Positions 1-5,732 of a DNA stretch of 7,678 nt are shown one piece after another. Source of the stretch: JAEZDP01 sp964430855. Lineage in GTDB: Bacteria; Acidobacteriota; Vicinamibacteria; Vicinamibacterales; Vicinamibacteraceae. Each line of letters opens with the position of its first letter. The stretch's first letter is position 1. Below the pieces are notes generated by a model. It was given only the letters and a program-made list of their open reading frames with translations, did no database searches and had not been told where the DNA came from. Position numbers and translations under genes: made by a program. The DNA is taken from contig CAYSHC010000143.1 in NCBI GenBank assembly GCA_964430855.1, positions 1 through 7,678 of the forward strand. Direction: 5' to 3'.

Positions 1-703
1 TGTAGTCGAGGAACACGCCATGGCGCTCCTCCTTCCACCACTGGCTGGTCGCCAGCGCGGGCGCCCGCCGCTCGACCTCCCTCGCGAAGGCCAGCGCGGC
101 CCGGCGTACCTCCGGGAAGGTCCAGCGGCGTTCGATGCGGACGTTGACGTGGATGCCCCGCGAGCCGGACGTCTTTGGCCACCCGACGAGCCCGAAGTCG
201 GCAAGCGCCTCTCGGACGATGCGGGCGACCTCCTGGAGGTGCGTCCACTCGACGCCGGGGACCGGATCGAGGTCGATGCGCAGCTCGTCGGGATGCTCGA
301 GGTCGTCGGCCCTCACAGGGTGCGGGTGGAGTTCGAGGCACGCGAGGTTGGCCATCCACGCCAGCGCGGCACGCTCGCGCGGCACGACCTCCTCGGCGGT
401 GCGGCCGGACGGGAAGCTGAGGGTCACCGCGTCCACGTACGGTGGCCGCTGCGCGGGCGCGCGCTTCTGGTAGAAGAACTCGCCTTCTATCCCGTTCGGG
501 TAGCGCACGAGCACGTTCGGGCGGCCCCCGGCCGCGCGCAGCGCGCCGTCGGCCACGGCCAGGTAGTAACGCGCGAGATCCAGCTTGGTGAGCCGCGCGT
601 CGGGGAACAGCACCTTCTGCGGATTCGAGATCGTCACCTCGTGCCCGTCGATCTCGAGCACCTCGGCCGGTGCCTTCGCGCGTGCCGCCGGACGTCGGGC
701 CAT
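1..703 (-). CDS. LigD-type DNA polymerase/primase domain protein (3' end cut by window edge)
   Basis: The first 234 residues are visible. The family is the archaeo-eukaryotic primase-like polymerase domain of bacterial NHEJ ligase D, which adds nucleotides at broken DNA ends, usually with Ku and a ligase. Visible signatures: NPQKVLFP near residues 27-34; the metal-binding IDLDP with D144 and D146; TSGSRGIHV at 178-186 with H185, matching the family SGxxGxHV motif; and TSQWWKEER followed by FLDY at 219-234, just before the usual NQN segment. The ATG at 703 is fixed by an in-frame TAG at 721-719 with no other start codon between. No strong ribosome-binding site is seen. Because the protein begins directly with this domain, it is either a stand-alone polymerase (usually about 300 residues) or a polymerase-first LigD; the missing end decides. 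It is divergent from the MarR gene. Family is secure, exact architecture is not. Confidence 0.9.
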   Translation of the reverse strand, partial: MARRPAARAKAPAEVLEIDGHEVTISNPQKVLFPDARLTKLDLARYYLAVADGALRAAGGRPNVLVRYPNGIEGEFFYQKRAPAQRPPYVDAVTLSFPSGRTAEEVVPRERAALAWMANLACLELHPHPVRADDLEHPDELRIDLDPVPGVEWTHLQEVARIVREALADFGLVGWPKTSGSRGIHVNVRIERRWTFPEVRRAALAFAREVERRAPALATSQWWKEERHGVFLDY

Positions 704-717
704 GGGACTGCGTCCAC

Positions 718-756
718 TCTACATTGATTGCCTTTCGGCCTCGCAACGACTAGATT
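718..756. promoter_or_regulatory. Possible divergent promoters on an inverted repeat
   Basis: The 60 bp between the divergent starts contain TTGC (728-731) and GCAA (743-746), an inverted repeat with an 11-nt centre. On the plus strand TTGCCT (728-733) lies 17 nt before TAGATT (751-756), pointing at the MarR gene. On the minus strand TTGCGA (746-741) lies 17 nt before TGTAGA (723-718), pointing at the polymerase gene. The boxes match sigma-70 consensus only partly (3-4 of 6 positions each). MarR proteins commonly bind short palindromes overlapping their own promoter, so the repeat is a candidate operator. This is an inference from weak motifs. Confidence 0.25.
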
Positions 757-763
757 GGCGGCC

Positions 764-1228
764 GTGCCGACCACCACGCACGGCGAGGCGGCGCCCGCGC
801 GGCCGCCGGGGCTCGAGGAACGGGTCTTCCAGCGGCTGCTGCTGGCCGCCGACAAGCTGCTCCAGGGCGAGGTCGAGATCCTGCGGCTGGCCGAGCTGAC
901 GTTCCCGCAGTACTGCGTCCTCAGGATCCTGCGCGAGGCGATGCCCGACAGGCTCTCGTGCGGCGCGATCGCCGAACGCATGATCACGCGCGATTCCGAC
1001 ATCACGCGCCTGCTCAACCGGCTCGTCGCCCGTCAGCTCGTGTGGCGTACCCGCGAGACGTCGGACCGCCGGCTCGTCACCGCGTCGATCACCGACGCCG
1101 GCCTGGCCCTGCTGCGGCGGCTCGACGGTCCGATCGAGCGCGTGCATCGCCAGCAACTCGCCCACCTGACCGTCGACGAGCTGCTGACCCTCGACACGCT
1201 GGCGAGGCGCGTGCGCGCGGGGGGGTGA
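764..1228 (+). CDS. MarR-family winged-helix transcriptional regulator
   Basis: A 154-residue protein, normal length for MarR, which acts as a homodimeric repressor often released by small aromatic or oxidant ligands. Visible parts: an N-terminal dimerisation helix (about 16-45), LTFPQYCVLRIL (46-56), a helix-turn-helix (about 65-90) with SCGAIAERMITRDSDITRLLNRL, and the wing RTRETSDRRLVTASIT (95-110) carrying the typical DRR at 101-103, then C-terminal dimer helices. I chose GTG at 764 because it begins shortly before the conserved region; TTG at 728 or 755 would also be in frame, but 728 coincides with the promoter-like box. No clear ribosome-binding site precedes any of them. If the TAGATT box is real, the transcript would start close to 764 and be nearly leaderless. 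Its target is unknown; the divergent polymerase gene and itself are the obvious candidates. Confidence 0.85.
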   Translation: MPTTTHGEAAPARPPGLEERVFQRLLLAADKLLQGEVEILRLAELTFPQYCVLRILREAMPDRLSCGAIAERMITRDSDITRLLNRLVARQLVWRTRETSDRRLVTASITDAGLALLRRLDGPIERVHRQQLAHLTVDELLTLDTLARRVRAGG

Positions 1229-1236
1229 AGCCGAGC

Positions 1237-1278
1237 ACCGCGCACCGCTTACCGCGTACCGCGAACCGTCTACCGCTG
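1237..1278. repeat. Seven-bp tandem repeat, six units (ACCGCNN)
   Basis: ACCG recurs at 1237, 1244, 1251, 1258, 1265 and 1272, exactly every 7 bp. The units are ACCGCGC, ACCGCTT, ACCGCGT, ACCGCGA, ACCGTCT and ACCGCTG. A degenerate seventh unit (GCCGAGC) may precede at 1230. The array lies between convergent genes. It overlaps the last codons and the TAG stop (1272-1270) of the minus-strand amidohydrolase, which on that strand falls in the unit GCGGTAG. No terminator-like hairpin with a T-run is present in this 41-bp gap. Confidence 0.8.
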
Positions 1279-2376
1279 AGGTCGGCTGCTGAGGATCCTG
1301 AGCGCGTTGTCGCGGTAGACCTTCCGCAGGATTTCGTCCGGCAGGCCGAAGCCGTGGTACGGCCAGTGATAGTGCCGCAGGGTGCCGAGATAGAAGTGCT
1401 CGTCGGTGGTTTCGAGGATGCGGAACGTGGCCCGGTACATGTCGATGTTCGTGCCCATGTCGGTGCCGTACAGCAGCCGGTCCTGGTACCGCTCGTAGAA
1501 CGCCGCCATCGTCCGCGGGATAGGGGCCGTCTCGCCGAAGCGCGCCGAGATGTCGGCGTAGAGGTTCGGGTAGGTGTCGAGCATCCGGGCGAGGCGCGAG
1601 AGGTCCGCCGTCGTGTTGGCGAAATGGCAGGCAATGAAGGTGACGCGCGGGTGCTTCTTCACCGCGCGCTCGAGCGTGTCGATGACCTCGTCGTGGCCGA
1701 GCACCGTCGGCCCGGGCGTGACGCGCCACTTGTAGGCGTTCATCAGCCCGTCGTTGGTGTGGTCCATCGGCTCGTACATCCACTGATCCTCGGCCACGTG
1801 GATGTTGACGGGCAGGCCGAGCTCGGCGATGCGCTCGAAGACGGGGTCCATGCGCGGGTCGTCGGCGTGCATGCCGTCCGAGCCGCGCAGGCCGCCGCCC
1901 TTGTCGCTGAGCTCGCCGATGCCGCGGGCGCCCGCGGCATGCGCACGCTCGAGCTCGGCGATGGCCCGCTGGCTCCAGCCCGGCTCGCTGCTGCCGGCGA
2001 AGTCGAGGCCCGTCCACACCTCGAACCTGTCGGGATGCGGGCCGAAGAGCTCCAGCGCCCGGTCGAACCGCGCGCGGGCGCCGCTCGCCATGACGACGAC
2101 CTTTTCGACGTTGACCTCGTCGAGCGTGGCGATCCACGCCTCGACGGCCGCGGCATCGCGCACGTACACGTGCGAGTGCATGTCGATGACGGGGAACTTC
2201 GCGCGCGGGACGTCAGTCTGCGGGATCTTGTAGATCGAGCGGGGACGGTAGTCCTTCAGCAGCAGCTTGTCGGGCGGCGTGTCGGTGGCCGGCTGCTGGC
2301 CGACAGTCGCGGCGACCGCAGCGACAAGCGCAAGCGCGGTGAGCGTCGCGCGGCGGGGGAGGGCATGGCTCAGCAT
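1270..2376 (-). CDS. Exported amidohydrolase (amidohydrolase_2 / PF04909 type), Sec signal peptide
   Basis: A 368-residue TIM-barrel metal-dependent hydrolase. Residues 1-27 form a Sec-type signal (two Arg, then a hydrophobic Leu/Ala/Val stretch), so it should work outside the cytoplasm. Metal-site signatures, numbered from the chosen start: DMHSH with H67 and H69 after the first strand; INIHVAE with H193; ACHF with H251; YGTD with D306. The family includes amidases and decarboxylases of ring compounds (ACMSD-like), so the substrate cannot be named. I chose ATG 2376 rather than ATG 2382 because AGGA lies exactly 7 nt before it. The gene follows the peroxiredoxin on the same strand, but 136 bp of palindromic repeats intervene, so it may have its own promoter. 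Its stop codon sits inside the 7-bp tandem repeat. It is a distant paralogue of the amidohydrolase at 4744-5682, which uses a Tat signal. Confidence 0.9.
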   Translation of the reverse strand: MLSHALPRRATLTALALVAAVAATVGQQPATDTPPDKLLLKDYRPRSIYKIPQTDVPRAKFPVIDMHSHVYVRDAAAVEAWIATLDEVNVEKVVVMASGARARFDRALELFGPHPDRFEVWTGLDFAGSSEPGWSQRAIAELERAHAAGARGIGELSDKGGGLRGSDGMHADDPRMDPVFERIAELGLPVNIHVAEDQWMYEPMDHTNDGLMNAYKWRVTPGPTVLGHDEVIDTLERAVKKHPRVTFIACHFANTTADLSRLARMLDTYPNLYADISARFGETAPIPRTMAAFYERYQDRLLYGTDMGTNIDMYRATFRILETTDEHFYLGTLRHYHWPYHGFGLPDEILRKVYRDNALRILSSRPQR

Positions 2377-2383
2377 GCCCATA

Positions 2384-2387
2384 TCCT
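2384..2387 (-). promoter_or_regulatory. Ribosome-binding site deciding the amidohydrolase start
   Basis: AGGA on the minus strand is separated by 7 nt (TATGGGC) from ATG 2376, an ideal Shine-Dalgarno spacing. It is only 1 nt from the alternative ATG at 2382, which is too close to work. This favours the start two codons further in. It is the only clear Shine-Dalgarno sequence I see among the genes of the window. Confidence 0.6.
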
Positions 2388-2405
2388 ACGGTAGCGCCGA
2401 GGCAG

Positions 2406-2426
2406 GGACGACCCTCCGGGCCGTCC
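2406..2426 (+). repeat. Diverged REP-like hairpin, opposite orientation to the others
   Basis: GGACGACCC, loop TCC, GGGCCGTCC: the same 9-3-9 layout and loop as the clear copies, with one A-C mismatch in the stem. It is preceded by GGCAG where the other copies have GGTAG. It reads on the plus strand, while the two copies at 2459 and 2492 read on the minus strand. The repeat cluster therefore contains inverted elements around a 32-bp spacer (2427-2458). Confidence 0.6.
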
Positions 2427-2458
2427 TGGCAGGCGCGAGCGAAAAGGCGAGGAGCGGA

Positions 2459-2484
2459 GGACGGCTCGGAGAGCCGTCCCTACC
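2459..2484 (-). repeat. REP-like element: GGTAG head plus perfect 9-bp hairpin
   Basis: On the minus strand: GGTAG followed at once by GGACGGCTC, loop TCC, GAGCCGTCC. The stem is perfect over 9 bp. It is identical over 26 bp to the copy at 2492-2517, 33 bp away. No T-run follows, so it is not a classical rho-independent terminator, though it could block 3' exonucleases or help termination. A GTAG tetranucleotide directly 5' of a palindrome is the hallmark of REP elements mobilised by RAYT (REP-associated tyrosine) transposases; no such gene is in the window. Confidence 0.85.
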
Positions 2485-2491
2485 AATCCGT

Positions 2492-2517
2492 GGACGGCTC
2501 GGAGAGCCGTCCCTACC
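2492..2517 (-). repeat. REP-like element overlapping the peroxiredoxin stop codon
   Basis: Same 26-bp sequence as at 2459-2484. The TAG of its GGTAG head (2515-2513) is the stop codon of the peroxiredoxin gene, whose last sense codon is CGG. The hairpin therefore begins immediately after the stop and is placed to act as a 3' stabiliser or attenuator of the transcript. Confidence 0.9.
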
Positions 2518-3085
2518 GGCGTTTCGGGACGCCGAGCTCGTCGAGCCGACGCACCATCACCTCGCCGGCGGTCGTCGTCGTCGGGTTCTTGTCGATGGCC
2601 GTGATCTTCCCGTCGGGGCCGATGTAGAACGTCCACCGCGCGGCGACCTGCTGCTCCGGTGGACGGTCGGTGCGAATCACGCCGTAGGCCCGCGCGACCT
2701 CCTTGGTCGGATCCGACAGGATCGGGTAGTCGGCGCCCTGTTCCTTCGCGAAGCGCGTGTTGGTCTCCACGTCGTCCACGCTCGCCATGAAGTAGGCGAC
2801 GTCGTAGCCGCGCAGGATCCGGCTCGCCTCCGCGATGGACTTGCACTCGGCGGTGCAGCCGCCGGTGAACGCCTTCGGGAACCACGCCAGGACGACCGTG
2901 GTGCCGCGGTAATCCGACAGCGTGTGCGTCTTGCCGTCGGATCCCTTCAGCGAGAAGGCGGGTGCCTGGTCGCCCACCTTCAGGTCTGCCGAGTACTGCG
3001 CCGGTGCCGCCGACGACGGGGCCTGCGCTGCCGCCGGCGTGACGCCGAGGCACGCAATCGCACAGAACGACAGGAGTGTACGCAT
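2513..3085 (-). CDS. Exported BCP/PrxQ-like peroxiredoxin
   Basis: A 190-residue thiol peroxidase with thioredoxin fold, reducing peroxides at a catalytic cysteine. Residues 1-21 are a Sec-type signal ending AAAQA, so it should act in the periplasm; E. coli BCP is cytoplasmic. The AhpC/TSA domain starts at KVGDQAPAFSL (36-46). The active site is PKAFTGGCTAEC with P70, T74 and peroxidatic C77, fitting PxxxTxxC, and R150 in ARWTFYI is placed as the usual active-site Arg. A second Cys, C81, lies three residues after C77; E. coli BCP has four between C45 and C50. Whether C81 resolves the disulfide is open. GVIRTDRPPEQQVAARWTFY and IGPDGKIT follow the family pattern. The ATG at 3085 directly precedes the signal peptide; no clear ribosome-binding site. 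It starts 20 bp after the acetamidase fusion gene, so it is probably the operon's last gene. Its stop codon lies in a REP-like element. Confidence 0.93.
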   Translation of the reverse strand: MRTLLSFCAIACLGVTPAAAQAPSSAAPAQYSADLKVGDQAPAFSLKGSDGKTHTLSDYRGTTVVLAWFPKAFTGGCTAECKSIAEASRILRGYDVAYFMASVDDVETNTRFAKEQGADYPILSDPTKEVARAYGVIRTDRPPEQQVAARWTFYIGPDGKITAIDKNPTTTTAGEVMVRRLDELGVPKRR

Positions 3086-3105
3086 GGCGCGATGGTAGCA
3101 CGCGG

Positions 3106-4719
3106 CTACGGCGCCAGGGGGCGGATTCGGATGCGCCGGTACTCCATCTGCCCGCGGTCGCCCTCGACGCCAATCGGGCCGCGCGCCGGCAGCTCGAACG
3201 CCTCCTCGATCAGCTCGCCATTGCACGTCACGCGTGCCGTCCGCCCGCGCACCACGACGACGATCTCGTTCCAGTCCTGCGGCCTGTAGCTGGCGAGCGA
3301 GCGGTACGGGCCGGCCAGCCGGTAGTCGCGCACCTGCAGCTGCGGGCCGCGGAGGTACAGGCCGCTGTCGGCGTTCGGTGACGCGCGGAACTCGAGCCGC
3401 AGCTCGAAGTCGTCGCCGAACTCGCGCGTGGTCCAGAGCTGCTGGATCTTGCGGCCCTCCGGGGCGGGAGTCACCACGAGCCGCCCGCCCACGGCGCGGA
3501 AGCGCCCGTCCGGGGTCTCGGGCAGGCCGTCGAAGTCGACCGGCTCCTCGACAAACGGCCATAGCGCCGCGTCGGGACTCGACGCCTGCCAGCGTCGCGC
3601 GCTCTCGCGATCGGCGTCGGACGTCCGGCGGAAGCCCCAGCCCGTGAGGTCGCGCCCGTTGAAGAGGAGCGTGTAGCCGGGCTCGGGAACGAAGGCGTCC
3701 TCTGGCTCGGACGCGCCCTGTCTGGCGGCCACGCCGGTCTTCGGCGGCAGCAGCGCCTTCGGGAACTTCGCCACCACCGTGTAGTTGGGATCGACGACGT
3801 TGGCGACGCGCGCCGTGCCTGCCTGCGACACCACCTGGTAGGCGTCCATGCGGTCGAACCCGTAGTCGGCGACCAGCCAGTCGATGAGCTCGACGTGGGC
3901 GATGCGGAACGCGTCCACGAGCGGGCGCACGCTGCCGGCGACCATCAGGTGCGTGTCGTCCTCGATGCGCGGCCATCCGATGCGCTGCCCCTTGATGACG
4001 TCGAACTGGAACGTCACGTCCGCCGTCGTCTCGAGCCCGGAGCCGACGATCTCGCCGTCGCCCTGCGCGGCGTGCACGTCGCCGAAGTAGAACAGCGCGC
4101 CCTCGTGGAAGACCGGCAGGTAGACGGTGACGCCCTCGCGGATGTCCGGGGCGTCCATGTTTCCGCCGAAGTTGCCGGGCCACAGGCCGCCCCACGACTC
4201 CTCGCCCGCGGGCGCGACCGCCACGCGTCCCAGCATGGGCCGCAGCGGGATCTCGATGCGCCGGCCGGCCGAACCGGGCAGCTCGAGGATGCCGACGTTC
4301 CGCTCGCGGTCGAGGCGCCACTCGTACCGCCGCGGGGGCAGCGGGTCGTTGAGCATCCGCGTGCGCGAGTCGCCGGCGACGGCGCTGATGCCGCCCGGGT
4401 TGACGGCCGAGACCGCGTGGTCGCGGTTCAGCCGCAGCTTCAGGATCTTCACGACGAGCGTGTCGCCGGGGCTCGCGCCCTCGATATGGAACGGGCCCAC
4501 CTCGCCGGGCCAGCGTCCGCCGGGCTGCGCGTAGTAGTCGCCGGGACGCGAGAAGGTCTCGGTCTCGACGATGTCGCCGGGGACGACGCGCAGGACGGGC
4601 GGGCGGGCCGCGAACGTCGGGACGCCCTCGGTGGGCGTGAAGCGGTGTGTCGTCTGCGCCGGCGCGGTGGCAGGCGCGACGGCGAGCAGGAGGGCGAAGC
4701 AGAGGAGCTGTCGCGGCAT
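3106..4719 (-). CDS. Exported two-domain protein: acetamidase/formamidase domain fused to DUF1080 domain
   Basis: A 537-residue protein with a Sec signal (1-22, ending TAPAQ). Residues about 25-325 match the FmdA/AmdA acetamidase/formamidase family, which hydrolyses short amides to acid and ammonia: GPFHIEGASPGDTL (76-89), GNFGGNMDAPDI (182-193), and LPVFHEGALFYFGDVHAAQGDGE (201-223) with H216. After a charged linker (about 326-347) comes a complete DUF1080/PF06439 domain (now called 3-keto-disaccharide hydrolase; jelly-roll glycan-active fold): LLFNGRDLTGWGF (351-363), DFELRLEFRASPNADSGLYLRG (437-458) and WNEIVVVVRG (483-492). There is no stop or frame break between the parts, and the codon use looks uniform. 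Known members of the two families are usually separate proteins, so the fusion is unusual. The ATG at 4719 immediately precedes the signal; a 6-bp-stem hairpin (4720-4736) covers the ribosome-binding region. Gaps of 24 bp upstream and 20 bp downstream support an operon. The substrate is unknown. Confidence 0.9.
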   Translation of the reverse strand: MPRQLLCFALLLAVAPATAPAQTTHRFTPTEGVPTFAARPPVLRVVPGDIVETETFSRPGDYYAQPGGRWPGEVGPFHIEGASPGDTLVVKILKLRLNRDHAVSAVNPGGISAVAGDSRTRMLNDPLPPRRYEWRLDRERNVGILELPGSAGRRIEIPLRPMLGRVAVAPAGEESWGGLWPGNFGGNMDAPDIREGVTVYLPVFHEGALFYFGDVHAAQGDGEIVGSGLETTADVTFQFDVIKGQRIGWPRIEDDTHLMVAGSVRPLVDAFRIAHVELIDWLVADYGFDRMDAYQVVSQAGTARVANVVDPNYTVVAKFPKALLPPKTGVAARQGASEPEDAFVPEPGYTLLFNGRDLTGWGFRRTSDADRESARRWQASSPDAALWPFVEEPVDFDGLPETPDGRFRAVGGRLVVTPAPEGRKIQQLWTTREFGDDFELRLEFRASPNADSGLYLRGPQLQVRDYRLAGPYRSLASYRPQDWNEIVVVVRGRTARVTCNGELIEEAFELPARGPIGVEGDRGQMEYRRIRIRPLAP

Positions 4720-4743
4720 GGGCGAGAGTATCGCCCGGATCGG

Positions 4744-5682
4744 TCAGAGCTTCAGCACCCGCTTCGCGTTGTCGTGCAGCAGCTTCCGCTCGATCGCCTT
4801 GCTCGCGGCCAGACGGCGGATGGCCGCAAGGGTCTGCGCGCCCTGGCACTTCTCGCCCTCGCCGACCGGGTCGTTGCAGTCGCTGCCGTAGATCAGCTTG
4901 TCCTGGTGGCGCGTCAGGAAGTCGCGCGTGAAATCCTCGTCGCGCGTCAGGGCATTGAGGCCCGACCCCGCGGACAGGTCGCCGAACATGTTGGGGTAGT
5001 CGGCCAGGTACCTGTCGGTCCAGCCGCCTGGCGTCACGGGGCCCTTCGGGTACAGCACGCTCTGGTCGGCGTGGCCCTTGTCGATATTGGCCCACCACGT
5101 CTGCGCGTGCCCGATGAAGGTCACGCGGGGGTACTTCTCGAGCATGCGGTGGAACCGGTCGAGCCCGTGGTTGTACATGCCGTGCTGCCAGTGCATCAGC
5201 ACCGGGACGCCGTTGGCCTGCGCGCACTCGTAGATGCGCTGCATCTCCGGCGAGTCGCACGCGACGCCGAACTTCTGCTCGCCGATGATCACGGCCCCGC
5301 GCTTCAGGTACCGCTCGATCTGGGCAATCGCGTCGTCGACGTCGGGCACCTCGTTGGCGCCGAACCGGTAGCCCCGATGCTCGCGGGCGAAGCGCTCGCA
5401 CCGCGCGTTGCCGTCGGCCTGGGCCTGGAGGCCGTTGGCAACGCCGTCGTGGGTCGACGGCCGCTTCTCCGGGCGCCCCGCCGGCAGCAGCACCGTCGTT
5501 GTCACGCCCATCCTGCGCTGGTGCGCCAGAAACGCCTCGTCGGTCCGTCCGCTGTAGTTCAGGTGCTGGTGGATGTCGATGACCGGCTCGGGCGCCTGCG
5601 CGAAGGCGGCACGGGCGTGGCCCTGCGCGGCGATCGTCACGAACGTGCCGCCTGTCGTTGCCAGGAACTGCCGTCGATCCAT
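4744..5682 (-). CDS. Tat-exported amidohydrolase (amidohydrolase_2 / PF04909 type)
   Basis: A 312-residue metal-dependent hydrolase. The N-terminus MDRRQFLATTGGTF is a twin-arginine signal (RRQFL followed by a mildly hydrophobic stretch ending AFAQA), implying that it is exported folded and metal-loaded. I chose ATG 5682 because the Tat motif follows directly; extending to 5727 adds only an untypical leader. Metal-site candidates: DIHQH with H38 and H40, EQK at 135-137, LMHWQH with H164, IGHAQTWW with H192, and IYGSD with D268. The family covers ACMSD-type decarboxylases, lactonases and amidases, so no reaction is assigned. A Cys at 269 directly follows the catalytic Asp. It is 24 bp upstream of the acetamidase fusion gene, which suggests joint expression, and 99 bp after the RND gene, with a repeat block between. 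No clear promoter or ribosome-binding site could be picked out. Confidence 0.9.
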   Translation of the reverse strand: MDRRQFLATTGGTFVTIAAQGHARAAFAQAPEPVIDIHQHLNYSGRTDEAFLAHQRRMGVTTTVLLPAGRPEKRPSTHDGVANGLQAQADGNARCERFAREHRGYRFGANEVPDVDDAIAQIERYLKRGAVIIGEQKFGVACDSPEMQRIYECAQANGVPVLMHWQHGMYNHGLDRFHRMLEKYPRVTFIGHAQTWWANIDKGHADQSVLYPKGPVTPGGWTDRYLADYPNMFGDLSAGSGLNALTRDEDFTRDFLTRHQDKLIYGSDCNDPVGEGEKCQGAQTLAAIRRLAASKAIERKLLHDNAKRVLKL

Positions 5683-5732
5683 GGCGCGTATTCTGGCGCA
5701 GTCCGGGCGCGGATGAAACAACGGCACCTCTG

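Noticed and set aside
20..727. Plus-strand open frame of 235 codons antisense to the polymerase gene.
   Set aside because: Its translation is Arg/Gly/Val-rich with no family resemblance, while the opposite strand has the complete set of LigD polymerase motifs.
719..2394. Long open frames on both strands (719-2137 minus, 958-2394 plus) over the MarR and amidohydrolase region.
   Set aside because: Low-complexity Arg/Ala/Gly-rich translations with no motifs. They overlap genes with clear catalytic or DNA-binding signatures.
2492..2512. The hairpin as a classical rho-independent terminator of the peroxiredoxin gene.
   Set aside because: The stem is strong but no T-run follows on the minus strand, so only an assisting or stabilising role can be proposed.
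2459..2517. The paired identical palindromes read as a short CRISPR array.
   Set aside because: Only two copies with a 7-bp interval between them, GGTAG-headed REP structure, a third copy 3.2 kb away and no cas genes.
3095..3109. GTAGC / GCTAC hairpin between the fusion gene stop and the peroxiredoxin start.
   Set aside because: Only a 5-bp stem, without a T-run or conservation evidence.
2267..3289. Plus-strand open frame of 340 codons, including a translated piece of the palindromic repeats.
   Set aside because: It is antisense to the peroxiredoxin and runs through intergenic hairpins, so it is a composition artefact.
4720..4736. GGGCGA / TCGCCC hairpin (6-bp stem, 5-nt loop) at the ribosome-binding region of the acetamidase fusion gene.
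   Set aside because: Short stems like this are frequent by chance at this GC content and nothing else supports regulation.
5683..5732. A promoter for the Tat amidohydrolase operon (TTGTTT with GAATAC downstream).
   Set aside because: The spacing (22 nt) is too long and the boxes are poor, so it cannot be supported from sequence alone.
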